Below, one piece after another: positions 23,354-31,644 of a stretch of DNA of 36,156 nt. Each line of letters opens with the position of its first letter. Positions within the stretch are counted from its first letter, which is position 1. The position numbers and the translations under genes were made by a program. The notes beneath the pieces are model-generated. The model saw only the letters and a list, made by a program, of their open reading frames with translations, was not told where the DNA came from and searched no databases. Location of the stretch: the NCBI GenBank assembly GCA_023228765.1, contig JALOAM010000009.1, positions 1 to 36,156 of the forward strand, written 5' to 3'. The stretch is from Dehalococcoidia bacterium. Lineage in GTDB: Bacteria; Chloroflexota; Dehalococcoidia; UBA2979.

Positions 23354-23944
23354 CTACTCGGCGGCCTCCGCGGGCTCCGTGCCCTCAGAGTCCTGTGACG
23401 CCTCCGGCTCTTCCTCGTCGCCGGGGAACGCCTCCATGTAGATGAAGTCGTAGCCGCCTCGGGTAACGCGCTTCACGCGACGGAAGCCCGCGTGCTCGAA
23501 GGAGGACTGGGCGCGGTAGTTCCAGGACAGCGTGTGGAGGAAGACGCGGCGCAGGCGCATCTCGTCGAACAGGTGGCGCAGCATGCAGCGCACCGCGTCC
23601 GCGCCGTAGCCGTGGCCCCAGTAGTCGCGGTTGCCGATGGTGATGCCCAGCTCCGCCTCCCGGTGCCCGGAGTCGTAGCCGTAGTACATGACGTTGCCGA
23701 TGTGCGTCCCCGTCGAGCGATCCTCGATCGCGAACGTGCGCCGGTGGATCGTCGGGTACTGGAGTTCCTCGGACATCGTCGCGACGAAGTTCGCGAAGCG
23801 GACGGAGAGCGGGCGCGCAGCGTCGTAGGCCGCCAGTTCCGGATCGCACCGCCAGGCGTAGTCGCGCTCGGCGTCGTCGATGTGCTTCTCGCGGAGCCTG
23901 ACCAGCCGTCCTTCGGTGATCACCGCCGGACGCGTCGAGGTCAT
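23354..23944 (-). CDS. GNAT-family N-acetyltransferase (RimJ/RimL type)
   Basis: The 196-residue protein has the GNAT fold: LRLRE-like first strand, AELGITIGNRDYWGHGYGADA at about 97-116 (acetyl-CoA pyrophosphate loop of the R/Q-x-x-G-x-G/A type, here WGHGYGAD), and VFLHTLSWNYRAQSSFEHAGFRR, the family's beta4-alpha4 signature. Such enzymes acetylate protein N-termini or small amines. The last 22 residues are strongly acidic and low in complexity. The ATG overlaps the Nudix stop (ATGA). The substrate is unknown. Confidence 0.88.
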   Translation of the reverse strand: MTSTRPAVITEGRLVRLREKHIDDAERDYAWRCDPELAAYDAARPLSVRFANFVATMSEELQYPTIHRRTFAIEDRSTGTHIGNVMYYGYDSGHREAELGITIGNRDYWGHGYGADAVRCMLRHLFDEMRLRRVFLHTLSWNYRAQSSFEHAGFRRVKRVTRGGYDFIYMEAFPGDEEEPEASQDSEGTEPAEAAE

Positions 23945-24369
23945 GCCGGAAGTTTAGCGATCAACTCGCCTGCTCGGGTGAGGATGTGCAACTGGTTTTT
24001 GTGCGTCAGCAGCCGCTCCGCCTCCGCCAGGTGGAACCAGCCGACCTCGTCGAACTCGTGGTCGTGGAGGGCCATGTCGCCGCCGGTGAGCCGCATCAGA
24101 AAGAAGTGGACCACCTTGTCCACCCGCGTCCCATCGCCGTCTGTGAACCAGTAGCGCACGTCCCCCAGCGGTTGGAGGATCTCGGCCTCCAGGCCCGTCT
24201 CCTCGCGCACCTCGCGCACCGCAGTCTGCTCCACCTCTTCGCCGGGGTCCACTTTGCCCTTCGGCAGCGCGAAGAGCACGGGCGAGTGCCGGCTCACGAG
24301 GACGATCTCGACGCCCTCGTCACCTTCGCGGAAGACGATGCCCCCGGCCGCGACGGCTTTCCGGCTCAA
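23941..24369 (-). CDS. Nudix hydrolase
   Basis: The 142-residue protein has a complete Nudix box, G38-x5-E44-x7-R52-E-V-R-E-E-T-G-L, reading GKVDPGEEVEQTAVREVREE then TGL. Nudix enzymes cleave nucleoside diphosphates linked to another group. The sequence around it (AAGGIVFREG at the start, FALPKGK, and YWFTDGDGTRVDKVVHFFLM) is like the Ap4A/ADP-ribose-type hydrolases that sanitise nucleotides, but the substrate is not fixed by motif. The start is TTG 24369, overlapping the HEAT stop (TTGA), so it is translationally coupled. Confidence 0.9.
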   Translation of the reverse strand: MSRKAVAAGGIVFREGDEGVEIVLVSRHSPVLFALPKGKVDPGEEVEQTAVREVREETGLEAEILQPLGDVRYWFTDGDGTRVDKVVHFFLMRLTGGDMALHDHEFDEVGWFHLAEAERLLTHKNQLHILTRAGELIAKLPA

Positions 24370-25409
24370 TTCCGGTCGTCCCGGTCCGAGAAGTCCGTAT
24401 CGACCTCGGACGCGCCGAAGTCCGGCGAGTCCCGTTCGTCGTCCACGAACTCACCGGTCAGCAGCTGCACCTCCGCGAGCGCCTCCCGGATCGCCTCCTG
24501 GATGTGCGGATCGTGTCGCTCGGAGAGCCAGCGCGAGAGCACCCGCTCTGCCTCGTCGTTCGCGATCTCGCCCAGCGCGTGGATGGCGGCGACCTGGACG
24601 TCGTCGTCCTTGTCCTCCTGCGCGAGCATGATCAGCGCTGGCACGGCCTCGTCCACGAGGAGGGCGCCCGCCGCCATTGCGGAGACCGCACGGATCTCCG
24701 CGTCGTCGTCGTCGAAGTGGTAGACGAGGATTTCGAGCCAGCCCTCGGAGGCGGAGTTCCCCATCGCGCGCAGCGCGGCGACGCGCATCCGGTGGCTGCC
24801 CACCTCGTACTGCTCCGAGATCAGCTCCGCCGTCGCCTCGTCCGAGAACGCGCCGAGGGCTTCGAGGGCGCGACCGCGCACCTCGTCGGTCTCCTCGATG
24901 TCCTCGATCACGTCGCGCAAGGTCGCCGCCAGCGTCTCGCCGTCCTCCTCCGGGTACATCCCCAGCTCCGCGGCGACGACGAACTGTCCGAGGACGCTCG
25001 CGATCTCGCCACGCACGCCGGGGGTGTCGTCCTCGCGAAGCAGCGTGAGCAGGAGGCGCATGTACTCCGGCTTGTCCTCGTTCTGGAGCGCGCGGACTGC
25101 GAGGATGCGCGTCGCGGCATCCGAATCGCGCAGCGCGGTCAGCGCGACGCGGTGGAAGTCCAGCGTGGGGTCGTCCTCGCCCAGTCGCTCAAGGGCGGCG
25201 AGCAGCTCACGACGGCGCTCCGGGGCGATCTTCGGCCACGTGGCCATGATGCGTCGCAGCGTGTCCTCGGTCGGGTCGGAGAGCCCCCGGAGGCGGCTGG
25301 GCTCCAGCGGCGCACCGCGCTCGACCTCGTCGAGGACGGTCGTGGCCGAGGGGGCTGCGGGCCGCTCGTCGTCGGGGTCGGGAAGCGAACCAGGGCCGTC
25401 CTGAGTCAT
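24366..25409 (-). CDS. HEAT-repeat protein
   Basis: The 347-residue acidic protein is made of repeated helical pairs such as ATRILAVRALQNEDKPEYMR, DEVRGRALEALGAFSDEAT, HRMRVAALRAMGNSASEGW and DDVQVAAIHALGEIANDEAE, each with the HEAT-type alternation of hydrophobic residues and small helix-capping residues. The N-terminal 30 residues and the last 30 are unstructured and acidic. HEAT proteins are scaffolds; no catalytic motif is present, so function is unknown. It overlaps the Nudix gene by four bases and is followed by GNAT in the same way, suggesting one unit. The 92-base gap to gpsA has no evident promoter. Confidence 0.85.
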   Translation of the reverse strand: MTQDGPGSLPDPDDERPAAPSATTVLDEVERGAPLEPSRLRGLSDPTEDTLRRIMATWPKIAPERRRELLAALERLGEDDPTLDFHRVALTALRDSDAATRILAVRALQNEDKPEYMRLLLTLLREDDTPGVRGEIASVLGQFVVAAELGMYPEEDGETLAATLRDVIEDIEETDEVRGRALEALGAFSDEATAELISEQYEVGSHRMRVAALRAMGNSASEGWLEILVYHFDDDDAEIRAVSAMAAGALLVDEAVPALIMLAQEDKDDDVQVAAIHALGEIANDEAERVLSRWLSERHDPHIQEAIREALAEVQLLTGEFVDDERDSPDFGASEVDTDFSDRDDRN

Positions 25410-25501
25410 CGGGCGTCTCCCACTGTCGAGTCTGAGATCGAGTGTAACAACGAGGTCGCGAGGGCTCTCGGACGGTCCTCAGCGCCCTCCGGCGGAACGT
25501 C

Positions 25502-26518
25502 CTACGAGGGTCGCAGGCCCGCGTGCTCCGCGCGAGGCTCGCGCGACATCAGTTCCTGGAGTGCCTGCAGCGGCGGCTGGCCCTCGTACAGCACGTGGTA
25601 CAGGCCGTCCGTGATCGGCAGCTCCACCCCACACCTCGCGGCGAGCGAACGGGCCGCCTCGATCGTCGTCGCACCCTCGGCGGTCTCGCCCAGCGCGTCG
25701 AGGGCCTGCTGCAGGGTGGCGCCCCCCGCGACGAGCTCGCCCAGTCGCCGGTTGCGCGCGTGCGGGTTGTACGACGACGCCACGAGGTCGCCCATCCCGG
25801 CGAGGCCCTGGAACGTGAGCGGGTCGGCACCCACCGCGACGCCGAGGCGGCTCATCTCCGCCAGGCCTCGCGTCAGCAGCGCCGCCTTCGCGTTGTCACC
25901 AAAGCCAAGGCTGTCCACCATCCCCGCGGCGATCGCGACCACGTTCTTCATCGCGCCGCCCATCTCCACGCCGACGACGTCGTCCGCCGTGTAGACCCGC
26001 AGCGAGGGCGAATGGAACGCCGCCCGGAGCGCCTCCAGGTCTGCATCCGCCGAGGCGAGCACCGTGGAGCCGGGAAGGCCCGCGGCGACCTCGCGTGAGA
26101 GGTTGGGCCCGGAGAGCACGGCGACGGGACGTCCCGGCAGCGCGTCCGCCAACACCTGGCTCATCCGCCGCCCGGTCGTGACCTCGATGCCCTTCACCGC
26201 CGACAGGAGCGTCGCCTCCGGCGCGACGTAGCCCTCCAGGGCGCGGGCGTTCGCGTCCAGCGTGCGGGACGGGACGACGAAGCAGACGAGCTCCGCCTGC
26301 CGGAGGGCGTCCCGATCCGCAGTGACATCCAGGTTGGGCGGGAAGATCACGCCGGGGAGCCGCCGCTGGTGCGTGCGCACCGCCTCCAGCGTCGCAGCCT
26401 CCTCGGACGTGCGTGCGAGCAGTGTCGTCGCCTGCCCGTTCCGCGCGAGGTGGACGGCGAGCGTGGTGCCCCACGCGGTGGTGCCGACGACGACCGCGCG
26501 GCGGTAGGCCGCTGTCAT
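25502..26518 (-). CDS. gpsA: NAD(P)-dependent glycerol-3-phosphate dehydrogenase
   Basis: The 338-residue enzyme makes sn-glycerol 3-phosphate for phospholipid synthesis. Catalytic lysines are K109 (SAVKGIE) and K191 (GGAMKNVVAIAAG). The substrate loop GFGDNAKAALLTRGLAEM and the SGPNLSREVA motif are intact. The Rossmann fingerprint is unusual: G-T-T-A-W-G-T (12-18), with threonine where most GpsA proteins have the second glycine of GxGxWGT. This variation is probably lineage-specific, as I recall it from Chloroflexota. It lies 28 bases after plsY, which consumes its product, so the two form a phospholipid-synthesis pair. Confidence 0.94.
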   Translation of the reverse strand: MTAAYRRAVVVGTTAWGTTLAVHLARNGQATTLLARTSEEAATLEAVRTHQRRLPGVIFPPNLDVTADRDALRQAELVCFVVPSRTLDANARALEGYVAPEATLLSAVKGIEVTTGRRMSQVLADALPGRPVAVLSGPNLSREVAAGLPGSTVLASADADLEALRAAFHSPSLRVYTADDVVGVEMGGAMKNVVAIAAGMVDSLGFGDNAKAALLTRGLAEMSRLGVAVGADPLTFQGLAGMGDLVASSYNPHARNRRLGELVAGGATLQQALDALGETAEGATTIEAARSLAARCGVELPITDGLYHVLYEGQPPLQALQELMSREPRAEHAGLRPS

Positions 26519-26546
26519 CGGGGATCCTCGGACGTCTGGACCATCC

Positions 26547-27185
26547 TCAGACGCTGGCGGCGCGACGGTCGCCGCCCTGCCCCAGCTTCGGTTCCGTCCC
26601 TGCGATGAGCCGGCGGATGTTGCCGAGGTGGCTCAGCTCCACGAGTGACATCACGGGGATGGCGAACAGGAGGAAGTACATGCCATCGATGCTGTCGATC
26701 GCCCACATGACGCCCAGCACCACGAACCCCACGAACACCCCGGTCACCGACATCAGCGAGGCGTACCGGAACACCGCGAGGACCACGAGCGACGCCGCGA
26801 GGACGATCAACGCGACGAGCGGTGAGACCGCGAGGAAGGCGCCAAAGGCCGTCGCCACTCCTCGACCACCGCGGAAGCCCGCCAGCGCCGGGTAGATGTG
26901 CCCCACCACGGCGGCAGCGCCCGCGAGCGCGACGGCGGCGGGCTCGTCGAACAGGACGCGCGCGAGGAGGACGGCGAGGATGCCCTTCCCGACGTCACCC
27001 GCGACGACGAGGAGCGCCCACTTCACCCCCATCGTGCGGAGCGAGTTCGTGAAGCCGGTCTTGCCGGAGCCGAACTGCCGCACGTCCCCTACCCCGGAGA
27101 GGCGGCCGACGATCAGGCCGAACGGGATCCCTCCAAAGAGGTAGCCGAGGACGCCCGCGAACGCCGTCTCCACGAAGGGGTTCAT
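26547..27185 (-). CDS. plsY: Glycerol-3-phosphate acyltransferase PlsY
   Basis: The 212-residue membrane protein has at least five hydrophobic segments and the PlsY motifs: GYLFGGIPFGLIVGR (14-28), the phosphate loop QFGSGKTGFTNSLRTMG (37-53), where most PlsY have GSGNxGATN, GDVGKG (63-68), and GHIYPALAGFRGGRGVAT (95-112). It transfers an acyl group from acyl-phosphate to glycerol 3-phosphate, making lysophosphatidate. Its ATG overlaps the der stop (ATGA). The supplier of acyl-phosphate, PlsX, is not in the window. Confidence 0.94.
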   Translation of the reverse strand: MNPFVETAFAGVLGYLFGGIPFGLIVGRLSGVGDVRQFGSGKTGFTNSLRTMGVKWALLVVAGDVGKGILAVLLARVLFDEPAAVALAGAAAVVGHIYPALAGFRGGRGVATAFGAFLAVSPLVALIVLAASLVVLAVFRYASLMSVTGVFVGFVVLGVMWAIDSIDGMYFLLFAIPVMSLVELSHLGNIRRLIAGTEPKLGQGGDRRAASV

Positions 27186-28534
27186 GCTGACTCCTCGAAG
27201 CGATCCTCGGAGCGTCGGCGGTAGACCAGCTTGATCGCCGTCCCCGTGAAGTCGAACGCCTCCCGCAACCGGTTCTCCAGGAAGCGACCATACGAGAAGT
27301 GGACAAGTTCCGGATCGTTCACGAAGAAGACAAACGTCGGAGGCGCGACCTCCGCCTGGGTCACGTACATGACCTTCAGCTTCTTATGTCGAATGGTCGG
27401 CGGCCCGTGCTCAGCCATCGCGCGGTGCACCACGCGGTTCAGCTCGCTGGTCTGCACCCGCCGCTGACGCACCTCGGACACGTGGACGCACAGCTCGAGG
27501 AGGTCCTGCACACCCTCGCCGGTGAGGGCGCTGGTGAACATCAGGGGGGCCCACGGCGCGAACTTGTAGCGTTGGTCCAGCATCTTCGTGAGGTCCGCGC
27601 GGCCCGAGCGGTCTTCCGCGAGGTCCCACTTGTTCACGACCAGGATCATGCCCTTGCCCGCCTCGGCGGCGTAGCCGGCGATGTGCGTGTCCTGCGCCGT
27701 CAGCGTCTCCTCGTAGTCGATGACCACGACGACCACGTCCGCCCGGTCGATCGAGTTCTCCGCGCGCTGCACGGAGTGGCGCTCCACGCCTCGCTCCACG
27801 CGTCCGCGCCGGCGGATGCCGGCGGTATCGACGAGGAGCATCTGCTTGCCCTCGAACTCGAACGGCGTGTCGATCGGGTCGCGCGTCGTCCCCGCGACGT
27901 CCGAGACGATCACGCGCTCCTCGCCGAGGACGGCGTTCACGAGCGAAGATTTCCCGACGTTCGGGCGCCCCACGATCGCGACACGGATGCGCGGATCCTC
28001 GGCCTCCTCGGGCGGGACGGCGTTCACGTGCTCCAGCACGATGTCGAGGAGGTCGCCGACCCCCTGCCCGTGGATCGCGGAGACGGAGGAGGGCTCCCCG
28101 AGGCCGAGCGAGTAGAACTCGGTGAGCCCGGAGCGTCCGATACTGGTGTCGGTCTTGTTCGCGACGAGCATGATCGGGCGCTTCGCGCGCCGCAGCATGT
28201 CCGCGATCTCGAAGTCGGCAGCGATCGGCCCGGTAGTCGCGTCCACGACGAAGAGGACCGCGTCGGCCTCCTCGATCGCCTGTTGCACGCCTCGACGGAC
28301 CAGCGGGCTGAAGGGGTCGATGTCGGACTCGATGAGGCCACCCGTGTCGACCAGGCGGAAGACCCGGCCGCTCCACTCGACGACGCCGTAGTTGCGGTCG
28401 CGCGTCGTGCCGGGGAGGTCCTCGACGAGCGCGCGGTTGCGCCGCGTCATCCGGTTGAAGAGCGCGGACTTACCAACGTTGGGCCGCCCCACAAGGGCGA
28501 CCAGGGGGGCGCGTTCGGCAGTTTCGAGGGTCAT
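27182..28534 (-). CDS. der: GTPase Der (EngA), ribosome assembly
   Basis: The 450-residue protein has two tandem GTPase domains, with P-loops GRPNVGKS at 16-23 and 189-196, G3 motifs DTGG (63-66) and DTAG, and G4 motifs NKTD and NKWD. A C-terminal KH-like domain ends in FDFTGTAIKLVYRRRSED. Der is needed for 50S subunit maturation. The ATG overlaps the cdaR stop (ATGA) and its own stop overlaps the plsY start, so cdaR, der and plsY are tightly coupled. Motif order and length are typical. Confidence 0.96.
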   Translation of the reverse strand: MTLETAERAPLVALVGRPNVGKSALFNRMTRRNRALVEDLPGTTRDRNYGVVEWSGRVFRLVDTGGLIESDIDPFSPLVRRGVQQAIEEADAVLFVVDATTGPIAADFEIADMLRRAKRPIMLVANKTDTSIGRSGLTEFYSLGLGEPSSVSAIHGQGVGDLLDIVLEHVNAVPPEEAEDPRIRVAIVGRPNVGKSSLVNAVLGEERVIVSDVAGTTRDPIDTPFEFEGKQMLLVDTAGIRRRGRVERGVERHSVQRAENSIDRADVVVVVIDYEETLTAQDTHIAGYAAEAGKGMILVVNKWDLAEDRSGRADLTKMLDQRYKFAPWAPLMFTSALTGEGVQDLLELCVHVSEVRQRRVQTSELNRVVHRAMAEHGPPTIRHKKLKVMYVTQAEVAPPTFVFFVNDPELVHFSYGRFLENRLREAFDFTGTAIKLVYRRRSEDRFEESA

Positions 28535-29781
28535 CGCGGGCTGATCGTAACCGTCACTGATTCTGGCTGCACCGACGGGGCCTCGATGCCCTCCGGCGCG
28601 CGGATGTGCACGGGCAGCGTGTACGTGCCCACGGCCAGCCCCGCGAGGTCGACCTCCGCCACCACGTCGCCCGGCGCGAGGGCGTTGAGCACCGGCAGCG
28701 GCCCCCTCAGCTCGACCGCAACGCCCGGCGGCTCGAACGTCGCGCGGAGCGTGTCGGACAGGTTGATGGGCACGGGCGCCACCGTCGTCCGGAGCGACCC
28801 TTCGGCCGCCTCGATCGTTACGGTGACCGTCGCGCGTTCCGTACTGACAAAGTTGAGGCCCTCCAGCAACGGAATCGCGACCGAGCGGACGATGTCCGAG
28901 CGCGCCCCGTTCACGTTCACCGGAGCGAGGGCGACCGCGTCCACGAACTGCACCGCCTCGAGGGGACCCTGCACCTGCACCGTCGGGGGCGAGACACTCA
29001 CCGAGCTCACCCGGAACCCCGGGGCCGGCGTCCCGGTCACGTCCACGGTGAGGGGTACCGTCCGCTGGATGGTGCTCTGGTTCACCTCGACGTTGACCGG
29101 CATCGTGACCGGCTCGATCCGCACGCCACGGATCTCGCTGCCACCGGCCCCCAGGGGCTTGAGCGAGACCGTCTGCCCGACGGTCACCGTGAGGCCGGTC
29201 ACGTTCACGTCGGCGGCGGCCTCGGCCACCAGCTCGACCAGCGACTCGGGCCCGGTCACCTCCACCGTCGACGCCTCGGGCGTGATGTTGCCCAGCTCGT
29301 AGCCGATCGGAAGCGAGCCGACCGCCTTCGTGTTCACCGAAACGGTCTTACTGACGACATCCTCGAGGTTCACGGTGATCGTCCGCGGGTCCGTCTCGAC
29401 GACACGGGCGCCGCGGACGCCCTCAATCTCCACGAGGACGGGCACCTCCTGCGCGCGCGCCTCGAGGCCGCTCAGGTTCACCTCGGCGCGGAAGTTCGCG
29501 GCCGTGAGGTCGTCCCACTGGTCGGTGGGCGCGGAGACGCGGACGTTCACCGTGGGCAGCACATTCGCCACGCCGAGGGAGTCGCGGACGTTCACGGCCT
29601 CCACCTGGATCGGCTGCGGGAACGTGTCGACGATCGTCGGGTTCTCGGTGTCGGTCACGAACACCCAGAGGGCCACCGCGAGCATGAACGAGATCAGCAG
29701 CAGCCCCGGCGTGTGACGCACGGATCCCGCCACGCGACGCCAGGTGTCGCGCCCGAGCTCGACGAGCTCGTCGCGCCGCAC
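28531..29781 (-). CDS. cdaR: CdaR/YbbR-domain protein, c-di-AMP synthesis regulator
   Basis: The protein of about 416 residues begins with a single membrane anchor (LLLISFMLAVALWVFV at about 27-42), followed by extracytoplasmic YbbR repeats; at least four can be traced by recurring PxTVxVxGPxxxV patterns and strands such as VTVGQTVSLKPL. In Firmicutes CdaR activates or tunes the adjacent diadenylate cyclase CdaA. Here it follows cdaA after 20 bases and precedes der by overlap. The usual GlmM gene of this operon is absent. The start at GTG 29781 is the longest; a slightly shorter start is possible. Confidence 0.9.
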   Translation of the reverse strand: MRRDELVELGRDTWRRVAGSVRHTPGLLLISFMLAVALWVFVTDTENPTIVDTFPQPIQVEAVNVRDSLGVANVLPTVNVRVSAPTDQWDDLTAANFRAEVNLSGLEARAQEVPVLVEIEGVRGARVVETDPRTITVNLEDVVSKTVSVNTKAVGSLPIGYELGNITPEASTVEVTGPESLVELVAEAAADVNVTGLTVTVGQTVSLKPLGAGGSEIRGVRIEPVTMPVNVEVNQSTIQRTVPLTVDVTGTPAPGFRVSSVSVSPPTVQVQGPLEAVQFVDAVALAPVNVNGARSDIVRSVAIPLLEGLNFVSTERATVTVTIEAAEGSLRTTVAPVPINLSDTLRATFEPPGVAVELRGPLPVLNALAPGDVVAEVDLAGLAVGTYTLPVHIRAPEGIEAPSVQPESVTVTISPR

Positions 29782-29801
29782 GTCCCCGAGTCCGAACCAG
29801 C

Positions 29802-30644
29802 TCAGGACGCCCGCCGTTCACCGCCGGAGGCCGCGGCCTCCGTGCTCTCACGACGGTCGAGGTCGAACAGGCGATGGAGCTGCCGGCTGAGGCGTGTCTC
29901 GTCCATGTTCGGCACCATCCGCCCGTTGGAGCTGAGCGACACCGCCCCGCGCTCCTCGGACACCACGACGACCACAGCGTCGGTGCGCTCGGTGAGGCCC
30001 ACCGCGGCGCGATGGCGCATGCCGTACTCGGCGGGCAGCGGCGAGTCGGAGAGCGGGAGGGTGCACCCGGCAGAGACGACCGTGCCGCCTCGGATCACCA
30101 CCGCGCCGTCATGCAGCGGCCCGGTCTCCGGGAAGATGCTGAGGAGCAACTCCACGGACAGCGTCGCGTTCATCGGGATGCCGGTGTCGATCACCTCCTG
30201 CAGCCCGGTCTCGCGCTCGATCACGATGAGGGCGCCCGTGCTCGACCGCGCGAGTCCGAAGGACGCACGCACGATCATGTTGAGCGTGTCCTGGCGCTCC
30301 TCCTTGCGCAGGATGGAGCGCATCCCCGTGCGCCCCAACCGTTCGAGGGCACGGCGGATCTCCGGCTGGAACACGATCAGCGCGCCGACCAGCAGGCCGG
30401 TCACGGAGTTCCTCAGGATCCAGTTGATCACCATCAGGTTGAAAATGCGGCTCAGGACAAAGGCGCCGATCAGCAGCACGCCGACGCCTCGGAGGACGGT
30501 CATGGCCGTGGTGCCGCGGACCAGCAGGAGGAGCCAGTAGATCGAGAGCCCGACGATGACGATGTCGACCGCCGCGGAGATGTCGAAGCGGATCAGGACG
30601 TCCCGTAGCCCCTCCGGAATCTCGGGCAAACGGGACCCCCTCAA
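29802..30644 (-). CDS. cdaA: Diadenylate cyclase CdaA
   Basis: The 280-residue protein has an N-terminal membrane part (about three helices between 25 and 92, with FQPEIRRALERLGR following) and a DAC domain with the DGA motif (LHDGAVVI, 179-181) and RHR motif (GMRHRAAVGL, 210-212). It condenses two ATP into c-di-AMP, a messenger controlling potassium and osmotic balance. The longest start is TTG 30644; a second TTG at 30629 has AGGGGG five bases upstream and may be the true start. It lies 91 bases after argF and directly precedes its regulator cdaR. Confidence 0.94.
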   Translation of the reverse strand: MRGSRLPEIPEGLRDVLIRFDISAAVDIVIVGLSIYWLLLLVRGTTAMTVLRGVGVLLIGAFVLSRIFNLMVINWILRNSVTGLLVGALIVFQPEIRRALERLGRTGMRSILRKEERQDTLNMIVRASFGLARSSTGALIVIERETGLQEVIDTGIPMNATLSVELLLSIFPETGPLHDGAVVIRGGTVVSAGCTLPLSDSPLPAEYGMRHRAAVGLTERTDAVVVVVSEERGAVSLSSNGRMVPNMDETRLSRQLHRLFDLDRRESTEAAASGGERRAS

Positions 30645-30735
30645 CTCACCCTCGGAGTGTCGTGCTCGACACGAGCGTCATCGCGGCGCTCAACCGTGCG
30701 CGCGATCCTCGCGGTGCTGCCCTCGCCCGGCCGAC

Positions 30736-31644
30736 CTACCCCGCGAGAATAGACGCCAGTACGGCTTGCTGCGCGTGCATGCGGTTCTCCGCCTGGTCGA
30801 AGACCACGGACCGCTCTGACTCGATCATGTCGTCCGTGATCTCCTCGCCGCGGTGGGCGGGCAGGTCGTGCATCACGAGGGCGTCCGCGGGCGCCGAGGC
30901 CATCAGCTCCGCGTTGAGCTGGTACCCGGCGAAGTCTTCCGCGCGCTGGGCCGCCTCAGCCTCCTGGCCCATCGAGGCCCAGACGTCCGTGTAGACGGCG
31001 GCCACGTCGCGCACCGCCTCGTGCGGGTCGGTGAGCTGCGTGACGCTGCCTTCGCCCGCCAGCGCATCAGCTCGCTCCAGCGTCTCCGCCGGCAGCTCGT
31101 AGCCCTCGGGCGAGGCGACCACGAGGTGCATCCCCGCCATCACCGAGGCGTACGCGAGCGAGCGGGCGACGTTGTTGCCGTCGCCGATGTAGGCGAAGCG
31201 GACGCCCTGCAGGTTGCCGAACCGCTCCCGCAGGGTGAGGAGGTCCGCCAGCGCCTGGCAGGGGTGTTCGTCATCGGACAGTGCGTTCACGACGGGGACG
31301 TCCGCCCACCGCGCGAGCTCGAGGACGGTGCGATGCTCGAAGGTGCGGGCGGCGATCGCCTGCACCATCCGCGAGAGGACGCGCGCCACGTCCTTCACCG
31401 GCTCGCGCTCGCCCATCTGCACCTCGTGCGCGGACAGGTACAGCCCCGTCCCACCCAGGCGGTGCATCGCCATCTCGAAGGAGGTGCGCGTCCGCAGGGA
31501 CGGCTTCTCGAAGATCATCGCCAGCGCCTGGCCGCGCAGGACCTGGTTCGTCCCGTCGCGCTTCATCCCGAGCGCCAGGTCGAGGAGACCCGACAACTCC
31601 GAGGGGGATACATCCAGGATCGAGGTGAAGTCTCGTCCCAACAC
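30736..31644 (-). CDS. argF: Ornithine carbamoyltransferase
   Basis: The 302-residue enzyme converts ornithine and carbamoyl phosphate to citrulline in arginine synthesis. It has the carbamoyl-phosphate loop SLRTRTSFE (49-57; STRTR in most), FEHRT, the DDEHPCQALADLLT segment, and the ornithine loop DVWASMGQEAE. The C-terminal HCLP motif reads HDLPAHRGEE, with aspartate for cysteine. I place the start at GTG 31644 (LGRDFTSILDVSPSEL), with GGAG seven bases upstream; the open frame to 31740 adds an unconserved segment. The gene faces comEA across a divergent spacer with a strong dyad. Acetyl- or succinyl-ornithine specificity is less likely given the SMG loop. Confidence 0.93.
   Translation of the reverse strand: MLGRDFTSILDVSPSELSGLLDLALGMKRDGTNQVLRGQALAMIFEKPSLRTRTSFEMAMHRLGGTGLYLSAHEVQMGEREPVKDVARVLSRMVQAIAARTFEHRTVLELARWADVPVVNALSDDEHPCQALADLLTLRERFGNLQGVRFAYIGDGNNVARSLAYASVMAGMHLVVASPEGYELPAETLERADALAGEGSVTQLTDPHEAVRDVAAVYTDVWASMGQEAEAAQRAEDFAGYQLNAELMASAPADALVMHDLPAHRGEEITDDMIESERSVVFDQAENRMHAQQAVLASILAG

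Noticed and set aside
27299..29302. Long plus-strand open frame of 667 codons
   Set aside because: It is antisense to der and cdaR, whose motifs are complete; the composition is that of a shadow frame.
28606..30540. Plus-strand open frame of 644 codons
   Set aside because: It is antisense to cdaR and cdaA and has no domain; a GC-driven shadow.
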